Assembly: GCF_943912665.1 (NCBI RefSeq) | Contig: NZ_CALTVG010000037.1 | Coordinates: 1-22,073 of the forward strand | Reading direction: 5' to 3' | DNA length: 22,073 nt | Source of the DNA: an uncultured Corynebacterium sp. | Lineage (GTDB): Bacteria > Actinomycetota > Actinomycetes > Mycobacteriales > Mycobacteriaceae | Part shown: positions 1-7,501 of the stretch, in pieces | Layout of the letters: the number at the start of each line of letters is the position of its first letter | Position numbering within the stretch: the stretch's first letter is position 1 | Position numbers and translations under genes: made by a program | The notes under the pieces: model-generated | Told to the model about the DNA's origin: nothing | The model's input: the letters and a program-made list of their open reading frames with translations, nothing else | Database searches by the model: none

Positions 1-528
1 AGCCTTAACGTTCTTGTACTGCAGGTAGAAAGCGTGCTCCCACATATCCAGCATGAGCAGCGGGGTGAAGTTCACGGAGATGTTGCCCTGCTGATCGGTG
101 AGCTGCTCAATAACCAGGCGGCCAGCAACGTGGTCGTAGCCCAGAACTGCCCAACCGGAGCCCTGCAGGCCGGTAGCAACAGCGGAGAAGTGAGCCTTGA
201 ACTTCTCAAAGGAACCGAAGTCGCGGTTAATAGCCTCTGCCAGCTCGCCGGTGGGCTCGCCGCCACCGTTCGGGGACAGGTTCTTCCAGAAAATGGAGTG
301 GTTGGTGTGACCACCCAGGTTGAACGCCAGGTTCTTGGTGAGCGCGCGGATGGCGTCAGCGTTAGCCTCGCCGTTGCGCTGCTCCTCCAGAGCCTCGAGC
401 GCAGCGTTAGCGCCAGCAATGTAGCCAGCGTGGTGCTTGGAGTGGTGCAGCTCCATGATCTCAGCGGAGATGTGCGGCTCCAGTGCGTCGTATGCGTAGT
501 CGAGTTCCGGAAGTTCGTAAACAGCCAT
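1..528 (-). CDS. sodA: Superoxide dismutase, Mn type (partial, C-terminus off window)
   Basis: Cytosolic superoxide dismutase that converts superoxide to hydrogen peroxide and oxygen. The 176 residues present match the Fe/Mn-SOD family: metal ligands H28 (in HHSKHH), H77 (in GGHTNHS), and D161 and H165 (in DMWEHAF). The Gly-Gly before HTNHS and the Phe in SIFW are features usually linked to manganese rather than iron. About 24 residues are missing if it has the usual length near 200. Start choice: two in-frame ATGs lie 9 bp apart. The upstream one (at 537) directly abuts the AGAAAGG ribosome-binding site, so the ATG at 528, with 9 bp spacing and protein start MAVYELPEL, is preferred. It is divergent from msrA, another oxidative-stress gene, across a 196-bp gap. 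The family is certain; metal specificity is inferred. Confidence 0.96.
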   Translation of the reverse strand, partial: MAVYELPELDYAYDALEPHISAEIMELHHSKHHAGYIAGANAALEALEEQRNGEANADAIRALTKNLAFNLGGHTNHSIFWKNLSPNGGGEPTGELAEAINRDFGSFEKFKAHFSAVATGLQGSGWAVLGYDHVAGRLVIEQLTDQQGNISVNFTPLLMLDMWEHAFYLQYKNVKA

Positions 529-724
529 TGTTGACATCCTTTCTATTGGGTTCGCGGCCCATGGTAGGAGCAGATTGAGAATTTGGCCACAATATTTTTG
601 TCATGTTTTGTCCGAGGTGAGTGCGGCAGCGTGCATGGCGGCGTGACCGTGAACAAAAAGCTGGCTCGGTGCCAGGCCGGGGGAGTATAAGAGGAGGCAA
701 CGATAAGTAAAGGAGAATCTACGC
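529..724. promoter_or_regulatory. Divergent sodA/msrA promoter region
   Basis: Gap of 196 bp between divergent sodA and msrA. On the minus strand a TACCAT box lies about 30 bp upstream of the sodA ATG and is a possible -10 element; no good -35 is visible. On the plus strand TATAAG at 686-691 is a possible -10 for msrA, followed by AAAGGAGA about 9 bp before its ATG. No convincing operator palindrome was found. The promoter boxes are inferences from short matches. Confidence 0.35.
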
Positions 725-1375
725 ATGTTCCTCTACACACCGGAGCCCGCGCTCGTGAGCGCAGAAGAAGCGCTTCCCGGCCGCGACGAGCCCATCCTGG
801 CCACCCCGCAGCCGCATGCGGTGCTGGGCACGCCCATTACCGGCCCGTGGAAGGACGGGCAGAAGTCCCTGCTCGTGGCCATCGGCTGCTTCTGGGGCGC
901 GGAGAAGATGTATTGGGAGACCGAGGGCGTGGAGTCCACCTCCGTGGGTTACGCCGGCGGCACCACCCCGAACCCCACCTATTTTGAGGTCTGCCGCGGT
1001 ATGACCAACCACGCGGAGACCGTTCAGATCACCTATGACCCGCAGCGCGTGAGCCTGCGCGAGCTCGTGGTCGCCGCCCTGGAGGCGCACGACCCCACCC
1101 AGGGCTTCCGCCAGGGCAACGACGTGGGCACGCAGTACCGGTCCGCGTTCTATCCGGAGACGGAGGAGGAACGCGCGGAGATTCAGGACCTGGTGGACTC
1201 GTACGCCGCCAAGCTAGTCGCCGCCGGTTTTGGTGCCACCACCACCGAAGTCACCCTCCTCAGCGAGACGGATGCAGGCGAGTACTACCTGGCCGAAGAC
1301 GAGCATCAGCAGTACCTGCACAAGGTCCCCAACGGCTACTGCCCGCACCACAGCACCGGTATCAAGTGCGGCTAG
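725..1375 (+). CDS. msrA: Peptide-methionine (S)-S-oxide reductase
   Basis: Cytosolic repair enzyme that reduces methionine-S-sulfoxide in proteins and free methionine. The 216-residue protein has the family's catalytic motif GCFWGAE with nucleophile C55. Two more cysteines sit in the C-terminal tail (C206 in GYCPHHS and C215 in the final KCG), matching the three-cysteine MsrA type that is recycled through a disulfide cascade by thioredoxin or mycoredoxin. The N-terminal extension of about 45 residues before the catalytic domain is normal for actinobacterial MsrA. The start is supported by AAAGGAGA at 9 bp spacing. Its stop codon shares the CTAG tetranucleotide with the stop of the convergent hydrolase gene. 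Divergence from sodA suggests a shared oxidative-stress context. Confidence 0.96.
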   Translation: MFLYTPEPALVSAEEALPGRDEPILATPQPHAVLGTPITGPWKDGQKSLLVAIGCFWGAEKMYWETEGVESTSVGYAGGTTPNPTYFEVCRGMTNHAETVQITYDPQRVSLRELVVAALEAHDPTQGFRQGNDVGTQYRSAFYPETEEERAEIQDLVDSYAAKLVAAGFGATTTEVTLLSETDAGEYYLAEDEHQQYLHKVPNGYCPHHSTGIKCG

Positions 1376-3213
1376 AGCTGCTTGCGCACCTGCGTGCGGA
1401 AGTCGGAGGGCTTGTTGAGCTGATCGCGGGCTACGAAGTCCCGCATGCGGTCCGCTAGCTCCGGGGTGAGCTGCGTGCGCGTCTGGGAGCCGAGCACGGA
1501 ATCCCAGTACCAGAAGGTTTCCTCAAAGTAGTTGTGACCGTGGCCGCCGGGCACGTTGAGGGAGTTGATCTGGTCCAGCGCCACCTGCCAGTAGGTAATG
1601 AAGGGATACCAGCGAAGGTGCTCGAAGGTATCGGCGTGCAGCGGGGGCGGGGTGGGCTCGTGGATCCAGTTGGGCCGGACGTAGATGAGCTTGCTGTCCC
1701 ACCACACGATGGCGTCGGAAGCGTGCTGGCCCACCGCCACGCGCGGGCGCTGCCACGGGCCGTAGGGCTCGCCGAAGGCGTCGTGCTCCATGTGCTCGGG
1801 GACGGCGGCGAAGCGGAGGTGGCGTCCGCCGTCGATAAGCGGCAGGCGTTCCAGGGAGCCGCGCTCGCGGTGGAGGCGGCGCATGAAGCTGGTCATGCGC
1901 GGCGGCCCGGTAAACACCGCGCCATCGCACGCGGCCAGGAGCTCATCCACCGTGTCGAAGTTCTCAACGATGGCGTAGCAGCCCAAGGACTCACCGCTGA
2001 GGTAGAGCTTGGGGCGGTTATCCTCCGGGAGGAGCTCCAAGTGGTCATGGACCGCGGACATGAGGGCTGCCGCGTAAGTGCGAGAAAGATCCTTGTCCAC
2101 CAGGTAGGAGAACATGGAGGGCAGGTAGTCGAACTGTACGACCACCGTGGCGCAGTTGCCGCGGGTGAGGAACTCATAGCCGCTCACGGAGTAGTTGTTG
2201 ACCCAGCCGGAGCCCGAGGGCAGCTGCAGCACGATGGTGTCGCGGTGGAAGGCACCGGTGCGCTCCATTTCCGCTACCGCCTGGCGGGCGGCCGCCTGCG
2301 GCCCGCGGCCACGGATGAGGCCGATGTAGATGCGGATCGGCTCGTGTGCCCGCTCGAAGTGCATGACCTCCTTGATGTCGTGGGCGCGCGGGCCACGGTC
2401 CAAGAAGGCGCGCCCCTGGGAACCCACCGCCGTCCACGGCTCGTGGGACCATGGGCTGCCGGAGCGCTCCGGCTCCCACGGCATGGAGGAACCGGGATAG
2501 ACCAGCTTGTTGAGCGCCAGCCCCTTGATGGAGGCCTCGTGCACCATGCGGCGCCACACCATGCGGTCGCTGACCACGGCGGCGGCGTAACCCACCGCGC
2601 CGCCGGCCAGCGGCCAAGCAACCCAGCGCGGCAGCCACCGTTGTACCTGGTAGGACAGCTGGGTGACGGCGAGCTGGGTGGCCTCGCCGAGGATGAGCAG
2701 CACGCCGTAGCCGGCGGTGCCCACCACCGCGCCCAGCGCCGCGGACTGCGGGCCACGGTCGTTAAGCTTGCCCACCAGCCGTGCCTGCGTGGTTTGGTTG
2801 CGCAGCGAGCGCAGGCCCACGATGAAGGTGCCCACGCCCAGTACGTAATAGGAGTAGCGCCGGGCGGTGGGGCCGACGTGGTCCTGTGGGCGGTACCCGG
2901 CCAAGCGCAGCGCCTGCTTCGCGGCAAACGCCGCTGTGGTTGCGGCCAGGTGCCCCGCGCCCTGACCGATGGCCACGTTGGCGGCGGTGACCCACCATGG
3001 GCGCGGCAACAGCGACGGAGAGACCGCCGCCCACATGGCAATCTCCGCGCCGAAGAGGCCGGGCCACATGTTCTGTGGCAAACGTCTCCTACCCGTCATG
3101 CGCATACCGGGAGTAAGATCGCTGACCAGCTCCAAACCGAAAATTGCAGCGTGAAGCGCCTTTTGGGCGGACTTCATAGCGATTCTGCGGACGAGGGGGC
3201 GCATGGGGGCCAT
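1372..3213 (-). CDS. Membrane-anchored alpha/beta-hydrolase family protein
   Basis: About 613 residues with two parts. The N-terminal ~230 residues hold four to five hydrophobic segments (for example around the IAMWAAVSP, YYVLGVGTFIVGL and VVGTAGYGVLLIL stretches). The C-terminal half is an alpha/beta hydrolase with the nucleophile elbow GESLG (Ser about 409) and a late GGHGHNY that may supply the catalytic His (about 558). The architecture matches the actinobacterial Abhydrolase_9 family with its own N-terminal membrane domain; the substrate is unknown, and a lipid or cell-envelope ester is a guess. Start is uncertain. An in-frame start at 3345 would add 44 residues but runs across the ldh promoter and start codon. 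I chose the ATG at 3213; ATGs at 3204 and 3177 are alternatives, and none has a strong ribosome-binding site. Confidence 0.85.
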   Translation of the reverse strand: MAPMRPLVRRIAMKSAQKALHAAIFGLELVSDLTPGMRMTGRRRLPQNMWPGLFGAEIAMWAAVSPSLLPRPWWVTAANVAIGQGAGHLAATTAAFAAKQALRLAGYRPQDHVGPTARRYSYYVLGVGTFIVGLRSLRNQTTQARLVGKLNDRGPQSAALGAVVGTAGYGVLLILGEATQLAVTQLSYQVQRWLPRWVAWPLAGGAVGYAAAVVSDRMVWRRMVHEASIKGLALNKLVYPGSSMPWEPERSGSPWSHEPWTAVGSQGRAFLDRGPRAHDIKEVMHFERAHEPIRIYIGLIRGRGPQAAARQAVAEMERTGAFHRDTIVLQLPSGSGWVNNYSVSGYEFLTRGNCATVVVQFDYLPSMFSYLVDKDLSRTYAAALMSAVHDHLELLPEDNRPKLYLSGESLGCYAIVENFDTVDELLAACDGAVFTGPPRMTSFMRRLHRERGSLERLPLIDGGRHLRFAAVPEHMEHDAFGEPYGPWQRPRVAVGQHASDAIVWWDSKLIYVRPNWIHEPTPPPLHADTFEHLRWYPFITYWQVALDQINSLNVPGGHGHNYFEETFWYWDSVLGSQTRTQLTPELADRMRDFVARDQLNKPSDFRTQVRKQL

Positions 3214-3280
3214 TGAACCAGCTTTAGTAAGCGCGCGCAGAAGGTGTTTGATCGGGCATCGGGAATGTGAGATCGGACTA

Positions 3281-3298
3281 CCGAATCTGTGAGTTCGG
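3281..3298. promoter_or_regulatory. Inverted repeat upstream of ldh (candidate operator)
   Basis: CCGAA-N8-TTCGG, with perfect 5-bp arms, lies about 45 bp before the ldh start. A further ATTCGG copy follows at 3315-3320. Position in the 130-bp gap between the hydrolase and ldh suits an operator for either gene. The arms are short and the regulator is unknown, so this is weak. Confidence 0.3.
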
Positions 3299-3330
3299 GC
3301 GCAAACCGAGCAAAATTCGGACATTGGGGG

Positions 3331-3343
3331 CACAATAGGAGCC
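3331..3343 (+). promoter_or_regulatory. Possible ldh -10 box / ribosome-binding site
   Basis: CACAAT at 3331-3336 lies 7 bp before the ATG, the geometry of the leaderless promoters elsewhere in this window. The AGGAG at 3337-3341 is only 2 bp from the ATG, too close for a normal Shine-Dalgarno. Either a leaderless start or a poorly spaced ribosome-binding site fits; the -10 match is imperfect because the first base is C. Confidence 0.35.
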
Positions 3344-4291
3344 ATGGGAAATCATGTTGGAAACAAAGTAGTACTCATCGGCGCCGGCGATGTCGGAATC
3401 GCCTACGCATACGCTCTGGTCAACCAGGGCACCGTTGACCACCTGGCCATCATCGACATCGACGAGAAGAAGCTCGAGGGCAACGTCATGGACCTCAACC
3501 ATGGTGTTGTCTGGGCCCCGTCCCGCACCCGCGTGACCAAGGGCTCCTACGAAGACTGCAAGGACGCCTCCATGGTCGTCATCTGCGCTGGTGCTGCGCA
3601 GAAGCCGGGCGAGACCCGCCTGCAGCTCGTGGACAAGAACGTCAGTATCATGAACTCCATCGTCGGCGATGTTATGAAGAACGGCTTCGACGGCATCTTC
3701 CTGGTTGCTTCCAACCCGGTTGACCTGCTCACCTACGCTGTATGGAAGGCTTCCGGCCTCCCGCACGAGCGCGTCATCGGTTCCGGCACCGTCCTGGACT
3801 CCGCTCGCTACCGCTACATGCTCTCTGAGATGGATGACGTGGCTCCGACCTCCGTCCACGCCTACATCATCGGTGAACACGGTGACTCCGAGCTGCCGGT
3901 CGTCTCCTCCGCCAACATCGCTGGTGTCTCCCTGGCTCGCCGCTCCGAGAAGGATCCGGGCTACAACGAGCGCATCGAGAAGATCTTCGAAGAGACCCGT
4001 GACGCCGCCTACACCATCATCGACGCCAAGGGTTCCACCTCCTACGGCATCGGCATGGCCTTGGCCCGCATTACCCGCGCGGTCATTCAGAACCAGGCTG
4101 TCGCCCTTCCGGTCTCCGCCTACCTGCAGGGCGAGTACGGCAAGGAAGATGTCTACATGGGCACCCCTGCCATCGTTGAGCGCTCTGGCGTTCACCGCGT
4201 CATTGAACTCGAGCTCAACGAACACGAGCAGGAGCGCTTCGACAAGTCCTACGAGACGCTGAACCAGATTAAGGAAGAAATCTTCGGCTAG
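3344..4291 (+). CDS. ldh: L-lactate dehydrogenase
   Basis: NAD-dependent cytosolic enzyme interconverting pyruvate and L-lactate, the main fermentative outlet when oxygen is short. The 315-residue protein has the N-terminal Rossmann motif GAGDVG (residues 13-18), the loop Arg at 92 in ETRLQ, the D152-S-A-R155 signature, and the active-site His179 in GEHGDSE. This is typical L-LDH rather than malate dehydrogenase: the specificity loop carries Gln ([13 protein letters not shown]). It closely resembles what I recall of C. glutamicum LdhA, including the start region. The stop TAG overlaps by one base the GTG start of the phosphodiesterase gene, so the two are probably co-transcribed and translationally coupled. 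An inverted repeat and a -10-like box precede it. Confidence 0.96.
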   Translation: MGNHVGNKVVLIGAGDVGIAYAYALVNQGTVDHLAIIDIDEKKLEGNVMDLNHGVVWAPSRTRVTKGSYEDCKDASMVVICAGAAQKPGETRLQLVDKNVSIMNSIVGDVMKNGFDGIFLVASNPVDLLTYAVWKASGLPHERVIGSGTVLDSARYRYMLSEMDDVAPTSVHAYIIGEHGDSELPVVSSANIAGVSLARRSEKDPGYNERIEKIFEETRDAAYTIIDAKGSTSYGIGMALARITRAVIQNQAVALPVSAYLQGEYGKEDVYMGTPAIVERSGVHRVIELELNEHEQERFDKSYETLNQIKEEIFG

Positions 4292-4995
4292 TGAAGATTG
4301 TCGCCCACAGGGGATATTCCGGGAAGTTTCCGGAGCTATCCCCTATTGCATTTGAAAAAGCACTCGCGCTGCCCATCCACGGCGTGGAGTGTGACATTCG
4401 CCTGAGCAGTGACGGCAAGGTCGTGGTCCACCACGATCCAACGGTGGACCGCACCACCAACGGCTCCGGGCGTGTGTCCCGGAAGACCTGGGAGGAGCTG
4501 CGGCGGCTGGATATCGGCGGCGGCCAGCGCATGCTGCTTTTCGACGAATTGCTGGAGATGCTCCAGGACACCCAGCACCACCTCTACGTTGAGACCAAGC
4601 ACCCCTCCGGGCAGGGCGACATCCTGGAGGAGCAGATGGTGCTGCGCTTGCGCTACGCGGGGCTTATCGACGATCCCCGGATCCACATGATTTCCTTTTC
4701 CCACCGCGCCATCCGCCGCGTGACGGCGCTGGCGCCGCACATGGACCGCATCTACTTGCGCCGCGATTGGGAGCGCCACGTCAACCGCTCCGATGTCCTG
4801 TTATCTCAGCCCACGGGTCTGGGCATGTCTATTTTGCGCGGCAAGCTCCAGCCCGGCGCTATCGGCGCGCATGGCGTGCCCACGTACATGTGGACTATTG
4901 ACAAGCCGGAGGACATGAAGTGGGCGTGGGCCAACGGGGTTGACATTCTGGCGACCAACCAACCGGAAGTGGCCCTACACGCCATCGAGCTGTAG
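4291..4995 (+). CDS. Glycerophosphodiester phosphodiesterase family protein
   Basis: A 234-residue cytosolic GDPD-fold enzyme, with no signal peptide, expected to hydrolyse glycerophosphodiesters to sn-glycerol-3-phosphate plus an alcohol. Visible motifs are AHRGYSG (H6, R7), PE at 14-15, ECDIRLS (E33, D35), HHDPTVDRTTNG (H48, D49) and YVETKHP in the middle strand. The usual PENT motif reads PELS, so the conserved Asn is replaced by Leu; I believe PEL(S/T) variants occur in other actinobacteria. It starts with GTG inside the ldh stop (TAGTG). AAGGA lies about 15 bp upstream, so coupling to ldh translation is likely. The G3P product would feed GlpD, encoded later in the window. Family is confident; exact substrate is not. 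Confidence 0.88.
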   Translation: MKIVAHRGYSGKFPELSPIAFEKALALPIHGVECDIRLSSDGKVVVHHDPTVDRTTNGSGRVSRKTWEELRRLDIGGGQRMLLFDELLEMLQDTQHHLYVETKHPSGQGDILEEQMVLRLRYAGLIDDPRIHMISFSHRAIRRVTALAPHMDRIYLRRDWERHVNRSDVLLSQPTGLGMSILRGKLQPGAIGAHGVPTYMWTIDKPEDMKWAWANGVDILATNQPEVALHAIEL

Positions 4996-5003
4996 CAACC
5001 GGG

Positions 5004-5016
5004 TAAGTTGTTGGGT
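5004..5016 (+). promoter_or_regulatory. Candidate leaderless promoter -10 (DUF5926-like gene)
   Basis: TAAGTT at 5004-5009 ends 7 bp before the ATG at 5017 and no Shine-Dalgarno is present. Transcription would begin at or next to the start codon. Confidence 0.4.
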
Positions 5017-5946
5017 ATGGCCAAGAAGAAAAAGAACAACGAACAGCTGCCGGAGGGCATGTCCCGCCGTCAGGCTAAGCTCGCTGCCCGCGCCGCCGAG
5101 CGCGCCGCTTTGGAAAAGGATGCCCGCCCCTACGGTGGTCTCGCCGCTGAAGCTACCCTCGTCGCCCTGCAGGAATTCGTGCCGTCCGCGACGGCAAAGC
5201 TCTCCCTTAAGGGCTTTGACAAGGACGTCTACGTTGCCACCGTGCTCCCGGGCGCTTCCGCTGCGCTCATCCGTGACGAGCAGTCCGGCGGCGACGCCTA
5301 CGTGGGCCTGCAGGTGCAGTCCCACACCCACAACCCAGGCCGTGACCTGGCCTTCGCTCTCAACTGGGTGAAGAACAACGCGCCGGGCTCCAGCCTGGAG
5401 TCCACCGCGGCGGACGGCTCCCAGCCGGAGCTCACCGAGCTTCTCGATGAATCCGCGGAGCTCGAGGTCAACGTCTACCAGGACTTCTCCTGGTGGATGC
5501 CGGAGGGCGCGCAGGTGCCGCCGCACATGGCTAATGCTATGCAGCGTGCCAACGATTCCGTCATCGAGTCTCACCAGGTGGGCCAGGAGGCCGAGGGCTT
5601 CGTCGGCACCGCGTTCTGGGCTAACGCCGGCGGCGGCAAGGCCCACATCCGCTGGGTGCGCCCGTGCGATGACGAGAACGCCTTCCTCAACGCCCTGGCC
5701 CGCGTGGCCGCCCGCGGCGAGCTCAACCTGGGTGAGGACACCAAGTTCGCTGGTGTCTTCCGCACCCACGGCCTCATCGCCCCGGTCTTTGACCTGCAGC
5801 CGGAGGTCGCGCACGACTCTTACGAGGCCGAGCTCTCCCGCGTGAACAAGGCTCTCGAGGAGGAGATCTCCAACGACGCTAACCTCAACGCCGACGAGCG
5901 CAAGCAGCTGCAGAACATCAAGTCCCGTCAGGTGACCCTGCGCTAG
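5017..5946 (+). CDS. Conserved actinobacterial protein, DUF5926-like, unknown function
   Basis: A 309-residue soluble protein with no signal peptide or membrane segment. It opens with a lysine-rich stretch (MAKKKKNNEQ) and an Arg/Ala-rich helix (about residues 15-40). An acidic alpha/beta body follows, with recognisable stretches WWMPEGAQVP and FRTHGLIAPVFDL, then a charged helical tail. I recognise this as an uncharacterised family widespread in Actinobacteria, recalled as DUF5926; some databases carry misleading names such as topoisomerase or SecA for such proteins. A TTG at 5008 could add three residues, but the ATG is preferred because it starts the conserved MAKKKK and sits 7 bp after a TAAGTT box. 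Convergent with the LCP gene downstream. No function can be assigned. Confidence 0.85.
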   Translation: MAKKKKNNEQLPEGMSRRQAKLAARAAERAALEKDARPYGGLAAEATLVALQEFVPSATAKLSLKGFDKDVYVATVLPGASAALIRDEQSGGDAYVGLQVQSHTHNPGRDLAFALNWVKNNAPGSSLESTAADGSQPELTELLDESAELEVNVYQDFSWWMPEGAQVPPHMANAMQRANDSVIESHQVGQEAEGFVGTAFWANAGGGKAHIRWVRPCDDENAFLNALARVAARGELNLGEDTKFAGVFRTHGLIAPVFDLQPEVAHDSYEAELSRVNKALEEEISNDANLNADERKQLQNIKSRQVTLR

Positions 5947-5957
5947 TCTCACCGGTC

Positions 5958-5978
5958 CCTTCGCACTACCCGCGAAGG
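5958..5978. terminator. Hairpin after the DUF5926-like gene
   Basis: A perfect 7-bp stem, CCTTCGC / GCGAAGG, with a 7-base loop lies 11 bp after the stop codon. It has no U-tract, so it is at best a weak terminator or a 3'-end stabilising structure. Confidence 0.4.
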
Positions 5979-5984
5979 CACCTA

Positions 5985-6011
5985 GTGATCATGGTGATCA
6001 TGGTGATCATG
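5985..6011. repeat. Three perfect tandem copies of a 9-bp unit
   Basis: GTGATCATG is repeated three times without a mismatch (5985-5993, 5994-6002, 6003-6011). Each unit contains the TGATCA palindrome. It sits between two hairpins in the convergent spacer. It may be a slippage-prone microsatellite or a repeated binding site; the sequence does not say which. Confidence 0.9.
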
Positions 6012-6014
6012 TAA

Positions 6015-6042
6015 GGCTCCGAAACCCAGCGGTTTTGGAGCC
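6015..6042. terminator. Probable bidirectional transcription terminator
   Basis: GGCTCCGAAACC / GGTTTTGGAGCC forms a 12-bp stem with one G-T wobble and a four-base CAGC loop, between the convergent DUF5926-like and LCP genes. The U-tracts are weak on both strands. Position and stem strength make it the best candidate terminator for both genes. Confidence 0.55.
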
Positions 6043-6083
6043 TTCAATGATCGAGATGGGCAGTCGACGCCTTAGGCCACGCC

Positions 6084-7421
6084 TTAGCGCATCGAATCCC
6101 ACAACTCTTGCGCACCGGCGTCGTCCCAGAGCACCACGTTGCCCACCACGGTGTCTTCGAAGCCGCCGATGGGCACGGTCTCCGTCTCCACGCCCGAGGC
6201 CATGGACAACGCCACCCGGGCCAGGTGCCACACGTGGTCTTTCTCGCCCACGATGAAGGAGCTGGCGGTGTGGTTGACCAGCGAGATGGCCTTGAAGGGG
6301 TTGGCGATGGTGGACGGCGAGGTGGTCTTGTCCAGCAGGGCCGCGAAGAACTCGCGCTGGCGCTGCACTCGGTCCAGGTCACCCATCGCGGTGGCACGGG
6401 TGCGCACGTAGCCCAGGGCGTCGGGGCCGCGCAGCTTCTGGCAGCCCGCCTGCAGGTCGATGCCGGCCAACGGATCATTGATGGGCTCCTTGACGCAGAC
6501 ATCCACGCCGCCGACGGAATCGACCACGTTGGCTAGGCCGCCCATACCGATCTCCGCGTAGTGGTCGATGTGCAGCCCGGTGGACTGTTCCACGGTTTCG
6601 GCGAGTAGCTGCGGGCCGCCGTAGGTGAAGGCGGCGTTGATCTTATCCATGCCGAAACCAGGCACGTCGACGTAGCTATCGCGCGGGATGGACACCAGCT
6701 TGGCCTTGCCGGAGGAGGGGATGTGCAGAAGCATGATGGTGTCCGTGCGGCCCACGCCGACATCGCCGCCGGTGCCGAGTTCCGCCTGCTGCTCCTCAGT
6801 CAGCCCCTGGCGGGAATCGGAGCCCACCAGCAGCCAGTTGGTGCCGGAGGTGCCGGGGACCTGTTCGTCGGGAAGCGCTTCGATGCGGGTCAGGCGCGAG
6901 TCGGTCCAGAAGGTGAACACGAGGGTGAAGACCACCGCGATGATGGCCAGCCAGCCGGCGCAGCCGAATATCTGCTTGAACGGGTTGACCTTCTTGCGTC
7001 GGCGGTGTGGCCGGTCGCTCGTGCGCCCGCGCCGCGTGCGGGAGGGATCCTCCGGGTTGTAGCTGCGGGGCGGGGCAGCGGGGGAGGCCGCTTCGGCCGG
7101 GCGGCGCGGGTAGCGCTGTCGCGGGGCAGGCTGCTGCTGTGGCGAGTGTTGCGCCATGTATGCGTCGACGTCGAAGCGCGTTTCCTCCGGCCGGGAGGGG
7201 CTGCGCCGCGGCGTGCTGGACGGGCGGGCCTGCGCGGTACCGGGGGACGCGGGGCGGCGGCGCACGGGCCGGCCGTAGCGGTCGCGCAAGGGCTGACCGT
7301 CCGCGCCCAGGACGTAATCCTTGGGATCGAACGACTCAGCCGAGCCCGCGCGGCGGGAATCGCCGTGGGCTCCGCCGGCGCGTCGCGTCTCGCGCTCTGG
7401 ATCGCGTCCTTGGTAAGTCAT
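6084..7421 (-). CDS. lcpB: LytR-CpsA-Psr (LCP) family cell-wall ligase
   Basis: LCP proteins transfer glycopolymers from a lipid carrier to peptidoglycan; in Corynebacteriales they attach arabinogalactan. This 445-residue protein has a long cytosolic N-terminus rich in Arg and Pro (about 150 residues), one transmembrane helix (about 155-172, ending AVVFTLVFTFW), then the extracellular LCP domain. Conserved pieces include LLVGSDSR, GRTDTIML, SIPRDSY, DKINAAF, VVDSVGGVDV and YVRTRAT followed by DRVQRQREF, which supply the Arg and Asp residues that grip the pyrophosphate lipid. Two cysteines (about 309 and 327) could form a disulfide. There is no LytR_C domain. Position upstream of pheA matches what I recall for C. 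glutamicum LcpB, so the symbol rests on synteny. The ATG at 7421 was chosen over a GTG at 7430 because TACAGT lies exactly 7 bp upstream. Confidence 0.9.
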   Translation of the reverse strand: MTYQGRDPERETRRAGGAHGDSRRAGSAESFDPKDYVLGADGQPLRDRYGRPVRRRPASPGTAQARPSSTPRRSPSRPEETRFDVDAYMAQHSPQQQPAPRQRYPRRPAEAASPAAPPRSYNPEDPSRTRRGRTSDRPHRRRKKVNPFKQIFGCAGWLAIIAVVFTLVFTFWTDSRLTRIEALPDEQVPGTSGTNWLLVGSDSRQGLTEEQQAELGTGGDVGVGRTDTIMLLHIPSSGKAKLVSIPRDSYVDVPGFGMDKINAAFTYGGPQLLAETVEQSTGLHIDHYAEIGMGGLANVVDSVGGVDVCVKEPINDPLAGIDLQAGCQKLRGPDALGYVRTRATAMGDLDRVQRQREFFAALLDKTTSPSTIANPFKAISLVNHTASSFIVGEKDHVWHLARVALSMASGVETETVPIGGFEDTVVGNVVLWDDAGAQELWDSMR

Positions 7422-7434
7422 GGGGAACACTGTA
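7422..7434 (-). promoter_or_regulatory. Candidate leaderless promoter -10 (LCP gene)
   Basis: On the minus strand TACAGT (7434-7429) is followed by 7 bp and then the ATG. There is no Shine-Dalgarno, so a leaderless mRNA is the simplest reading. Confidence 0.5.
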
Positions 7435-7501
7435 CCGCGAAATCACTTGCGCCCCAGCTTTCACAAGGAGCGGGCGTGCCACAACGCGGCCCGGGCACGG
7501 G

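Noticed and set aside
529..537. sodA start at the upstream ATG (MSTMAV...)
   Set aside because: The ribosome-binding site AGAAAGG directly abuts that ATG, leaving no spacing; the ATG 9 bp later is well placed.
1534..3216. Long open frame on the plus strand opposite the hydrolase gene
   Set aside because: His-, Ala- and Gly-rich product with no domain; the minus-strand gene has a clear hydrolase motif and membrane segments.
3214..3345. N-terminal extension of the hydrolase to a start at 3345
   Set aside because: It would cover the ldh promoter and start codon and adds a Cys/Pro-rich stretch unlike the rest of the protein.
5992..6015. Micro-ORF MVIMVIM within the tandem repeat
   Set aside because: It simply reads the 9-bp repeat in one frame; the ribosome-binding site is poor and the peptide is seven residues.
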